Shown here: positions 34,327-41,816 of the stretch, piece by piece | How positions within the stretch are numbered: the first letter of the stretch is position 1 | Layout of the letters: each line of letters opens with the position of its first letter | NCBI GenBank assembly: GCA_035506135.1 | Contig: DATJPY010000052.1 | Coordinates: 103,428 to 167,427 of the forward strand | Direction of reading: 5' to 3' | Length of the DNA stretch: 64,000 nt | Source: DATJPY01 sp035506135 | GTDB taxonomy: Bacteria > Myxococcota_A > UBA9160 > PR03 | Program-made: the position numbers and the translations under genes | Notes under the pieces: model-generated | What the model saw: only the letters and a program-made list of their open reading frames with translations | The model's database searches: none | Told to the model about the DNA's origin: nothing

Positions 34327-35397
34327 ATGTCGGCAGACATCCTCCTCCCGGCGCTGGTCCGATGGCTCGATCTCGTCGCCTTCGCCGCCCTCGCGGGTGC
34401 AGCCGGCCTCGCCCTCGCGGTCGTGCCGCCGGACGCACCCGAGCTCGACGGCGTCCGCCGCGCCCTCGGTCGGATCTGCGCAGCGGCGACCGCGGCGCTC
34501 CTCGCGACCTCGGCCGCCGAGCTCGTCCTGCGCGCGCACACGATGGCCGGGGGAGGGCTCGAGACCGCACTGGCCGCGATGCCGAGCGTCCTCGCGCGGA
34601 CGCACTTCGGGCACCTCTGGACGCTGCGCGCCACCGCGCTTGCCCTGCTCCTACTGCTCTCGGGCTCCGCGCGCCCGGGGGCGCGATGGGCGACCGTGCT
34701 CCCGATCCTCGCGGTCGGGGCGGCGACCAGCCTGACGGGACACGCGGCCGACCACGGTGATCTCTCGCTCGCGGCGCTCGCCGACTGCCTGCACGTGCTG
34801 GCGTCTGCCGTCTGGACGGGTGGCCTGCTCTGCCTCGCAGGCCTCGCGCGCAGCCGCACGGGGCGGCCGTCGCGACTCCCCGCGCTCGCGCGCCGATTCT
34901 CGAGGCTCGCGGGCCTCTGCCTTCTCGCCGTCGCGGTGAGCGGGGTGTTCAACGCCTGGGTCGAGCTCCCCTCCGTGCCTGCGCTCTGGACCACGGCCTA
35001 CGGGCGGGTGCTCGCGGTGAAGATCGCCTTGGTCCTCGCCCTGGCGGGGCTCGGCGCCGAGAATCGCTTCCGGATCGTGCCGGCGCTCTTCGTCGTTCGA
35101 GGCAGCCTGCCAGCCCGCTGGTTCGACGCGGCGCGCCGGCGGATGGGGGCGGGCGCGGTCGACGCCGAGCGCGGCTTCTGGCGGCTCGTGGCGCGCGAGG
35201 CGCTGCTGGTGCTCGCGGTGCTCGGCTGCACCGCAGTGCTGGTGCAGCTCGCGCCGCCGCGACATCAGCACCATCCGGTGTCGAGCGCTCGCTACGAGCG
35301 GCGCATCGCCAACGCCGCGGCGAGTGAGAGCGCGGCGAGCCCGCCGCCGGCGGCGAAGGCGCTCGCGAAGGCACCCGCGTGGTTCGAGCCGCCGTAG
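34327..35397 (+). CDS. copD: CopD-family copper import membrane protein
   Basis: This is a 356-aa integral membrane protein with about eight helices and the CopD domain towards the C-terminal half. His residues at helix ends fit copper handling (TSLTGHAADHGDLSLAALAD, ADCLHVLASAVWTGGLLCLA). GVFNAWVELPSVPALWTTAYGRVLAVKIALV is the family core. A His-rich stretch (RHQHHP) follows the last helix at about 35270. The final 42 residues are Ala/Pro-rich and run antisense over the end of the MFS gene by 106 nt, so this tail is unlikely to be under strong protein-level constraint. It works with CopC in copper uptake to the cytoplasm. Confidence 0.9.
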   Translation: MSADILLPALVRWLDLVAFAALAGAAGLALAVVPPDAPELDGVRRALGRICAAATAALLATSAAELVLRAHTMAGGGLETALAAMPSVLARTHFGHLWTLRATALALLLLLSGSARPGARWATVLPILAVGAATSLTGHAADHGDLSLAALADCLHVLASAVWTGGLLCLAGLARSRTGRPSRLPALARRFSRLAGLCLLAVAVSGVFNAWVELPSVPALWTTAYGRVLAVKIALVLALAGLGAENRFRIVPALFVVRGSLPARWFDAARRRMGAGAVDAERGFWRLVAREALLVLAVLGCTAVLVQLAPPRHQHHPVSSARYERRIANAAASESAASPPPAAKALAKAPAWFEPP

Positions 35398-36674
35398 ACC
35401 AGCGTCAGCAGCGTGATCCCGAAGACGGCGCCGACCGATCCGGTGAGGCGGTTCACGGCCGACGCGATGCCGAGGTCGGCCTCCGCCACCGCGTTGCCGG
35501 ACGACGAGGTGAGGGAGGGCAGGGCGAGCCCGTTGCCGAGCCCCTGGAGCACCAGGCCCGGCGCGACCGCCCAGAAGGTCGTGCGCGCGACGCCGTAGGC
35601 GAGCACGCCCATCGCGAGCGTCATCACGGCGGCTCCGGTCGATGCCGCCGCGCGCTCGCCGATCCGCATGCCGAGGGCGCCGCCGAGTGGCGATGCCAGC
35701 GTGAGCGACGCCGTCCGCAGCAGCAGGATCGCGGCCGTGAGCGAGACCGAGAGCGCGAACACGCCGTTCAGCATCAGCGGCGCAACCACGAAGGCGCCCA
35801 TGTAGGAGGCGCTCATGAAGGCGTTCGAGACGATCGGCGCCGCGAAGTTGCGGCGCTGAAGGAGCTCGAGCGGCACGAGCGGGGCAGCGACGCGTCGCTC
35901 GACGCGGACGAAGGTGAGCAGGCCGACTGCGCCCAGCGCGAGTGCCGTGAGCACCCAAGGTGAGCGAGAGCCCAGGTCGCGCATCTCGCCGAGGGCGAAC
36001 ATCAGGCCCGCCACGCCGCATGCAAGTGCGGCCGAGCCCGCCACGTCGAAGCGAACGCTCTGCCGCGGCGTCTCGCGCAGCACCGCAGCGGCGAGCGCGA
36101 GCGCGAGGAACGAGAAGCCGGCCTGCAGCGCGAACACCACGCGCCAGCCGAAGAACTCGACCAGCGGTCCGCCGACGGCGAGCCCGAGCGCGGGGGCGGC
36201 GGCACCGGTCATCGACCACCAACCCATCGCGCGCACGCGCCGATCGCGGGACGTGACCCCGAAGATCAGTGCCATCGAGCTCGGCTGCGTCGCGCCGCCG
36301 ACCACGGCCGCGAGCGTGCGGAACGAGATCAGCGAGGCCGCGCTCCAGGCGAAGGCGGTGGCGGCGGCCGTGGCGCTGGCGGCCGCGAAGCCGAGCAGGA
36401 AGACGCGGCGATGCCCGTGCAGATCGCCGAGCTTGCCGAGCAGCGGCAACGCGACCGCGGAGAGCAGCATCGGAGCGGAGATCACCCAGGCCATCGTGGT
36501 CTCGCGCGCGCCGAACTCGCGCGCGATGGGCGCGAGCGAGACGGTGAGGATGGTGATCGGGAAGGTGGTGGCGAACATGCCCGCCAGCGCCGCCCACAGC
36601 ACCCAGGTGGCATGCGTGCCGCGTGCCTCGAGCCGCGCGATCAGGCCCTCGCGCAGGGCATCGAAGCCGCGCAT
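35292..36674 (-). CDS. MFS transporter, EmrB/QacA-type drug efflux
   Basis: This is a 460-aa drug:H+ antiporter with fourteen predicted helices. Signatures are WVLWAALAGMFATTFPITIL, AWVISAPMLLSAVALPLLGK followed by LGDLHGHRRVFLLGF (loop 2-3), and motif-C-like MGWWSMTGAAAPALGLAVGG. The second half carries QGLGNGLALPSLTSS and ASAVNRLTGSVGAVFGI. The start is ATG 36674. The last helix (GGLAALSLAAALAM) is coded in the stretch shared antisense with copD, so the reading on this strand is genuine. It is the only gene here that is probably a drug or solvent exporter of the DHA2 group. Confidence 0.92.
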   Translation of the reverse strand: MRGFDALREGLIARLEARGTHATWVLWAALAGMFATTFPITILTVSLAPIAREFGARETTMAWVISAPMLLSAVALPLLGKLGDLHGHRRVFLLGFAAASATAAATAFAWSAASLISFRTLAAVVGGATQPSSMALIFGVTSRDRRVRAMGWWSMTGAAAPALGLAVGGPLVEFFGWRVVFALQAGFSFLALALAAAVLRETPRQSVRFDVAGSAALACGVAGLMFALGEMRDLGSRSPWVLTALALGAVGLLTFVRVERRVAAPLVPLELLQRRNFAAPIVSNAFMSASYMGAFVVAPLMLNGVFALSVSLTAAILLLRTASLTLASPLGGALGMRIGERAAASTGAAVMTLAMGVLAYGVARTTFWAVAPGLVLQGLGNGLALPSLTSSSGNAVAEADLGIASAVNRLTGSVGAVFGITLLTLVYGGSNHAGAFASAFAAGGGLAALSLAAALAMRRS

Positions 36675-36858
36675 TGGGGAAGCGTAGCGGGGCTCTCGGC
36701 GCGCCGTGCAGAGTCTACAAGAGGGCGGGGCGCCGGCCGATCCGAGCCGGCCGGAGATCCGCGCGCCTGGCACGCCGTTTGATACCTGGAGGTTGCCAGG
36801 CGTCGTCGGACGACCCGCGCCGGCTATGCTTGCCGGTGTCGACGAGAGGAGGCGTGCC

Positions 36859-38094
36859 ATGGCGCTTCGGGATCGCTCTCTCGGCTTCGAGCGCTGGATC
36901 GGTCGGCGACTGCTCGCGCGCTCTGCAGTGCCCGGCGTGGAGCTGGCGCTGTGGGACGGAACGTCGCTGCGGCATGGGGTGGCGCCGAAGCGCGGCCGTA
37001 TCGTGCTGCACGATCGCGGCGCGCTGTACCAGCTCCTGCTCGACCCGGGCCTGGCCTTCGGCGACGGCTTCTCCGAGGGGCGCATCGGGGTCGAGGGGGA
37101 TCTGGTCGCACTGCTCGAGGCGCTCTACGACGCGCCCTGGAGCCCCGGCCCGCTGGGCCGCGCCTCCGCGGCGCTCTGGCGGCGGCGCGGCCAGAGCAAC
37201 ACGCTGCGCGGCTCGCGGCGCAACATCCACCGCCACTACGACCTCGGCAACGACTTCTTCGAGCTCTGGCTCGACCCCGAGATGGTCTACACCTGTGCGT
37301 ACTTCCCGACACCGTCGAGCAGCCTCGAGCAGGCGCAGCGCGCCAAGCTCGAGCTCGTCGCGCGCAAGATCTGGGCGAAGCCCGGCGACCGGATCCTCGA
37401 GCTCGGCTGTGGCTGGGGGTCGCTGGCGCTGCACCTGGCCCGACACCACGGAGCACACGTAACGGCGTACAACATCTCCGCCGAGCAGATCTGCTTCGCG
37501 CGCGAACGCGCGAAGCGCGAAGGGCTCGACGACCGTGTGCACTTCGTGGAAGACGACTATCGGAACGCCGAGGGGCGCTACGATGCGGTCGTGTCGGTGG
37601 GGATGCTCGAGCACGTGGGCGCCCGGCACCATCGCGCGTTCGGCGAGACGATCGAGCGCTGCCTCTGCGACGACGGGCGCGGACTCGTGCACTCGATCGG
37701 CCGGGTGCAGGCCTCCCCGATGGACCCGTGGATCCAGAGGCGCATCTTCCCGGGATCCTACGCCCCGACGCTCGCCGAGATGGTCGCGCTGCTCTCGCGC
37801 CTCGGCCTCTCCGTGCTCGACGTCGAGAACCTGCGCCTCCACTACGCGAAGACGCTCGAGCACTGGCTCGAGCGCTACGAGAAGAACGTCGAGCGCGTGC
37901 GCCAACGGCTCGGCGACGACTTCGCCCGCGCGTGGCGGCTCTACCTGGCGGGCTCGATCGCGGCCTTCCGCGCCAGCTCGCTGCAGCTCTGGCAGGTCGT
38001 CTTCTCGCGCGCCCGCAGCAACGCGATCCCTTGGACGCGCGCATCGCTCGGGCAGTCGGGAGAGCGGGCGGCGTGGAACGCCTCGACGTCCTGA
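36859..38094 (+). CDS. cfa: Cyclopropane-fatty-acyl-phospholipid synthase family methyltransferase
   Basis: This is an SAM-dependent enzyme that methylates or cyclopropanates the double bond of phospholipid acyl chains in the membrane. At 411 aa it has the N-terminal lipid-binding domain (GVELALWDGTSLRHG, FGDGFSEGRIGVEGDL) and the C-terminal methyltransferase. The methyltransferase carries NIHRHYDLGNDFFELWLD, MVYTCAYF, the SAM loop LELGCGWGSLALHLARHHGA and VSVGMLEHVG, which includes the bicarbonate-site Glu. ATG 36859 follows AGAGGAGG. Its end overlaps the next flavoprotein gene by 22 nt. That coupling leaves open a 10-methyl or branched-lipid product formed by methylation plus reduction instead of simple cyclopropanation. 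Confidence 0.93.
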   Translation: MALRDRSLGFERWIGRRLLARSAVPGVELALWDGTSLRHGVAPKRGRIVLHDRGALYQLLLDPGLAFGDGFSEGRIGVEGDLVALLEALYDAPWSPGPLGRASAALWRRRGQSNTLRGSRRNIHRHYDLGNDFFELWLDPEMVYTCAYFPTPSSSLEQAQRAKLELVARKIWAKPGDRILELGCGWGSLALHLARHHGAHVTAYNISAEQICFARERAKREGLDDRVHFVEDDYRNAEGRYDAVVSVGMLEHVGARHHRAFGETIERCLCDDGRGLVHSIGRVQASPMDPWIQRRIFPGSYAPTLAEMVALLSRLGLSVLDVENLRLHYAKTLEHWLERYEKNVERVRQRLGDDFARAWRLYLAGSIAAFRASSLQLWQVVFSRARSNAIPWTRASLGQSGERAAWNASTS

Positions 38095-39197
38095 TCGTCG
38101 GCGGAGGGCCGGCGGGCTCCTCGTGCGCCTGGCGGCTGGCGCGCGCCGGGCTCGACGTCGCGGTGATCGATCGACAGGGGTTTCCGCGCGACAAGGTATG
38201 CGCGGGCTGGATCACGCCGCAGGTGCTGCGGGAGCTCGACATCGATCCCGCCACCTATCGAGACGGCCGCACCTTCCAGCCCTTCCACGGCTTCCGGATC
38301 GGCGTCGACGGAGGCGCGCAGACGGCCGTCGATCACGGCAGCGCGGTGAGCTTCGGGATCCGTCGCTGCGAGTTCGACGACTACCTGTTGCGGCGCTCGG
38401 GCGCGCGCCTCGCGCTCGGCCGGCCGCTCCGCTCGCTCGAGCGCCGAGACGGCGAGTGGATCGCGAACGAAGCGCTGCGCGCCCCGGTGATCGTCGGCGC
38501 CGGGGGCCACTTCTGTCCCGTGGCGCGGCGGCTCGTGGGCGACGGAGCCGGCGATCCGATCGTCGCCGCGCAGGAAATCGAGTTCCCGCTCGACGAGGAC
38601 GGCGAGAAGGAGTGCGCGGTGCTTCCCGAGCTGCCGGAGCTCTTCTTCAGCGCCGATCTGCGGGGCTACGGCTGGGTCGTCCGCAAGGGCCGCTTCGTGA
38701 ACGTGGGTCTCGGACGTCAGGACACCGACGCCTTCCCGGGACACCTCGAGGCGTTCCTGCGATCGCTGGCGGCGCGCGGCCGGTTGCCGCACGGGATGCC
38801 GCGCCGCCTCCACGGCCATGCCTATCGCGTCTACGATCAGCCGCGCCGCGCGCTCGTCGCCGACGGCGCGCTCCTGGTCGGTGACGCCGCGGGCCTCGCC
38901 GATCCGCACAGCGGCGAGGGCATCCGGCCTGCCGTCGAGTCGGGCCTGCTCGCCGCCCGCACGCTGCTCGCCGCCGAAGGACGCTACGAGCGCGACCGCC
39001 TCGTCCCCTACGAGCGCGCCGTGCGCACTCGCTTCGCCAGCGCGGCCAGCGGTGCGGCCGCCGCGGTCTCCGCGCTGCTGCCGATGCGCGCCAGGGCGTC
39101 GCTCGCGCGCTGGCTGCTGGGTCAGGCGTGGTTCGCGCGCCGCGTCGTCGTCGACGACTGGTTCCTGCACCGCGAGCTTCCGGCGCTGGGGAGCTGA
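38073..39197 (+). CDS. FAD-dependent oxidoreductase, geranylgeranyl reductase family
   Basis: This is a 374-aa flavoprotein. The N-terminal Rossmann dinucleotide site is VLIVGGGPAGSSCAWRLARA, followed by VIDRQGFPRDKVCAGWITP, typical of the geranylgeranyl-reductase/digeranylgeranylglycerophospholipid reductase family. The second FAD motif is LLVGDAAGLADPHSGEGIRP. Such enzymes saturate isoprenoid or lipid double bonds. GTG 38073 sits inside the end of the CFA-type gene (22-nt overlap), so the two are translationally coupled and probably act on the same lipid. The natural substrate is unknown; isoprenoid quinone side chains or a methylene-lipid intermediate are candidates. Confidence 0.9.
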   Translation: MERLDVLIVGGGPAGSSCAWRLARAGLDVAVIDRQGFPRDKVCAGWITPQVLRELDIDPATYRDGRTFQPFHGFRIGVDGGAQTAVDHGSAVSFGIRRCEFDDYLLRRSGARLALGRPLRSLERRDGEWIANEALRAPVIVGAGGHFCPVARRLVGDGAGDPIVAAQEIEFPLDEDGEKECAVLPELPELFFSADLRGYGWVVRKGRFVNVGLGRQDTDAFPGHLEAFLRSLAARGRLPHGMPRRLHGHAYRVYDQPRRALVADGALLVGDAAGLADPHSGEGIRPAVESGLLAARTLLAAEGRYERDRLVPYERAVRTRFASAASGAAAAVSALLPMRARASLARWLLGQAWFARRVVVDDWFLHRELPALGS

Positions 39198-39285
39198 GCG
39201 CGTTCCCGACCGACGAACGGCACGGGTCTTGCTCGAGAAGAGGTCGTCTCGACGGAGACGTATCGAAACCCGAGAAGGAGACCTT

Positions 39286-39453
39286 ATGAAGAACGAGAAG
39301 TGCGCTCATCCCGCGTGCAAGTGCGAGGGGAAGGCCGAGCACTCCGGCTATTGCAGCCCGCAGTGCGAATCCCAAGGCAAGGGCGGCATGCAGGCGAAGC
39401 CGGCGGGCCACGGCGGAAGCGGCTGCGGCTGTGGCCATTCCCAATGTCGGTGA
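39286..39453 (+). CDS. Bacterial metallothionein
   Basis: This is a 55-aa Cys-rich zinc/cadmium/copper-binding protein. It has eight Cys and four His in the order KCAHPACKCEG...YCSPQCE...GCGCGHSQC, matching the SmtA/BmtA metallothionein pattern (CAHPxCxC, then YCSxxC, then CxCGHxxC). The segment between the Cys clusters is Gly/Lys-rich, longer than in SmtA. ATG 39286 follows a clear GAGAAGGAG. A 6-bp inverted repeat, CGTCTC-GACG-GAGACG (39245-39260), lies 26 nt upstream and could be an operator for a metal-responsive repressor. It buffers metals in the cytosol, complementing the copper genes at 32.6-35.4 kb and the bufferin operon. Confidence 0.9.
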   Translation: MKNEKCAHPACKCEGKAEHSGYCSPQCESQGKGGMQAKPAGHGGSGCGCGHSQCR

Positions 39454-39480
39454 TCGTTTGAAGAAACGGGAGGAGTAAAG

Positions 39481-39930
39481 ATGCCGGATCCGCGAACGCT
39501 GGCGCGCGTCAGGGACGACAAGCGCAAGGGCGAATCGGCCTCGACGCAGGCCGGCGAGTTCGTCCGCGAGGAGATCCATCACGTCCGCGAGGGCAAGCAC
39601 GGCGCGCGCTCGCCCCAGCAGGCCATCGCAATCGGCCTGTCGAAGGCGCGGCGCGCAGGCGTCGAGCTGCCGCCCCCGCGAAAGGGGAGGTCGAGCGTGC
39701 GCCGGCGGGCGAAGCGCGACCTCGCCACAGGCCGGAAGAAGGGTCGGCGTCCCTCCCGCACGCGCTCGCGCGCGACCGAGAGCGCACTCGAGCGCGAGGG
39801 GCATCACTCGGCGTCGCACGAGGCGCTCGCGCGTCAGGGGCGGCGCAGCGCTGCCCGGCGCACCCATGCGCAGCGGTCGGCGTCGGCCCGCAAGGCCGCC
39901 CGCACCCGCGCGCGACGACGTTCTTCCTAG
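39481..39930 (+). CDS. DUF6496 basic, histone-like protein
   Basis: This is a 149-aa, strongly basic protein. The N-terminal 60 residues include the DUF6496 core FVREEIHHVREGKHGARSPQQ, continuing AIAIGLSKARRAGVELP. The remainder is Arg/Ala/Ser/Lys-rich and probably unstructured, like H1-type tails (SARKAARTRARRRSS). It is likely to bind nucleic acid; the function of the family is unknown. The ATG is preceded by GGGAGGAG. It lies 27 nt after the metallothionein and may be in the same stress-response unit. Confidence 0.85.
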   Translation: MPDPRTLARVRDDKRKGESASTQAGEFVREEIHHVREGKHGARSPQQAIAIGLSKARRAGVELPPPRKGRSSVRRRAKRDLATGRKKGRRPSRTRSRATESALEREGHHSASHEALARQGRRSAARRTHAQRSASARKAARTRARRRSS

Positions 39931-40014
39931 CCAGCCGTCGCGCGCGTGCCGGGCTTCCGCATCGACTCGCGGCGCCGGCTGCGATAGAACACGGCCCGAA
40001 CCCGAGGAGGTGCC

Positions 40015-40818
40015 GTGTCGTCGCCCGCCGTGATCGTCGAGAAGGAAGGGCCGCTGCTGGTCGTGACGCTGAACCGGCCCGAAAAGAAGAACGCCGTCAA
40101 CTGCGAGGTCATGTGCCGGCTCTACGACGCCTGGGTCGAGCTCGATCGCGACCCGGCGCTGCGCGTCGGGATCCTCACGGGCCGCGGCGACACGTTCTGC
40201 GCAGGCATGGACCTCGGCGAGATCGGCAAGCTGCGCTCCGGCGCGAGCGACAATGAGTGGATCGAGCGCGTCCGCAAGGAGCCGCACGTCATCTTCGGCG
40301 CGTGGCTCAAGACCTACCGTCCGGGCAAGCCGGTGATCCTCGCGGCGGAGGGCTTCGCGCGGGCGGGTGGCACCGAGATCCTCCAGGGCACCGACATCCG
40401 CGTGGCCGGTGAGAGCGCGAAGTTCGGCGTGACCGAGGTGCAGCGCGGGCTCTTCCCGATGGCGGGCTCGGCGGTCCGGCTGCGGCGCCAGATCCCGTAC
40501 GCCGTCGCCGCCGAGATGCTGCTCGCCGGTGAGGACCTCCCGGCCCAACGCGCGTACGAGCTCGGCCTGGTGAACCACGTCGTGCCCGACGGCCAGGCGA
40601 TCGCGAAGGCGCGCGCGATCGCCGCGCGCATCGCCGAGAACGGCCCGCTCGCGGTGAAGGCGATCCTCGCGACGCTGCGCGAGACCGAGGGGCTCGCCGA
40701 GCCGGCGGCCTTCGAGATCGAGCAGCGCTACGGAATGAGCGTGATGGCGTCCAAGGATGCCGTGGAGGGTCCGCGCGCCTTCCTCGAGAAGCGCAAGCCG
40801 GTGTTCCAGGGCGAGTAG
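40015..40818 (+). CDS. Enoyl-CoA hydratase/isomerase (crotonase) family protein
   Basis: This is a 267-aa crotonase-fold acyl-CoA enzyme. The opening VVTLNRPEKKNAVNCEVMCR and FCAGMDLGE form the oxyanion-hole region. Both Glu positions used by hydratases are present (GGTEILQGTDIRVA and KFGVTEVQRGLFPMAGSAVR). The start is GTG 40015 after GAGGAGGTGCC. The C-terminal trimerisation helices look complete. The reaction, hydration or isomerisation of an unsaturated acyl-CoA, is probably part of lipid or aromatic breakdown together with the CoA-transferases and P450 of the window. The substrate cannot be predicted. Confidence 0.92.
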   Translation: MSSPAVIVEKEGPLLVVTLNRPEKKNAVNCEVMCRLYDAWVELDRDPALRVGILTGRGDTFCAGMDLGEIGKLRSGASDNEWIERVRKEPHVIFGAWLKTYRPGKPVILAAEGFARAGGTEILQGTDIRVAGESAKFGVTEVQRGLFPMAGSAVRLRRQIPYAVAAEMLLAGEDLPAQRAYELGLVNHVVPDGQAIAKARAIAARIAENGPLAVKAILATLRETEGLAEPAAFEIEQRYGMSVMASKDAVEGPRAFLEKRKPVFQGE

Positions 40819-40840
40819 CGCCGCGGCACGGGGCTCGAGG

Positions 40841-41752
40841 TCAGGCGCTCGAGGCGCTCTGCTCCGGCGGGCGCGCGGCCGGGGCCACCCCCGGATCGGG
40901 GGCGCCCGCGCGCGCTCTCGCGGACGCCAGGTCGCCGAGCCCGACGGTGCCCGCGGCGGGCCGCACCGCCTCGATCGGGTCGCGCAGGTCGCCGATGTAG
41001 CCGAGCGCGTAGGCGCCGCGCGCGTAGCCCATGAGGCGCAGCAGCGGCTCCGGGAGGTCACGCGCGATCTCGAACGGCACCGAAAGGTACTGGTTCTCCT
41101 CCTGCCGGAGCCAGGCGCGCGCGTAGGTGATGTTGAGACCCGTCCGCACGGCGTCGGAGCGATTCGCGCCGCCGCCGTGGTAGATCGCGCCGGTGTAGAA
41201 GAGCACGGAGCCGGCGTCCATCTCAGCGGGCTCGGTGTCCGCCTCCGCGAACGACAGGCGATCGGCGGCGCGGTGGCTGCCTGGGATCACGCGCGTCGCA
41301 CCGTTCTCGGCGGTGAAGTCGGTGACCGCCCAGATCGTGTTGCACTGCACCTCGTAGCCCTGTGGGAAGGAGAAGAAATCGAAGGCCCACTGGTCGCGGT
41401 GGATCGGCTGCGCGGGCTCGCCCGGGCCGATCGCGATCGCCTGCGTCAGGTGGAGCTGGAAGTTGGTGGCGCCCGCGAGCACGCGCCGCACCGATTCGAG
41501 GACGAGGGGATGCTGGACCAGCTCGCGCGTCGTCGCGGAGCGCGCGATCAGGGAGCCGGTGCGCCGCGTGCGCCGGCCGCTGAAATCGTCGGGGCCGGTG
41601 GCCGTGGCGGCGATGTGCGGCGCCAGCTCCTCGCGGAGGCGCTCGAGGTCGCGTCGCCCCACGAGGCGGTCGACGACGACGCAGCCGTCGCGTGCGAGGG
41701 CCTCGGCCACCCGCTCGGAGGATTCGACGGCAGACAGGTGCTCGATCGGCAT
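40841..41752 (-). CDS. Phytanoyl-CoA dioxygenase (PhyH)-family oxygenase
   Basis: This is a 303-aa Fe(II)/2-oxoglutarate-dependent oxygenase of the PhyH type. The metal triad is visible as His-x-Asp in PIHRDQWAFDF and the distal His in YTGAIYHGGGANRS; the 2OG-binding Arg follows in TGLNITYARAW. Upstream is the typical LHLTQAIAIGPGEPAQ strand, and GATRVIPGSH is a further family mark. ATG 41752 follows GGAGGACCGCC. The C-terminal 45 residues are Ala/Pro-rich and probably disordered. It is convergent with the crotonase gene and may oxidise branched fatty acids or a secondary metabolite. Confidence 0.9.
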   Translation of the reverse strand: MPIEHLSAVESSERVAEALARDGCVVVDRLVGRRDLERLREELAPHIAATATGPDDFSGRRTRRTGSLIARSATTRELVQHPLVLESVRRVLAGATNFQLHLTQAIAIGPGEPAQPIHRDQWAFDFFSFPQGYEVQCNTIWAVTDFTAENGATRVIPGSHRAADRLSFAEADTEPAEMDAGSVLFYTGAIYHGGGANRSDAVRTGLNITYARAWLRQEENQYLSVPFEIARDLPEPLLRLMGYARGAYALGYIGDLRDPIEAVRPAAGTVGLGDLASARARAGAPDPGVAPAARPPEQSASSA

Positions 41753-41816
41753 GGCGGTCCTCCGGGGCGCCGCGCGAGGGTTGCGCGTCGCGCCGCCGTC
41801 CGCCAATGGCCGCCGA

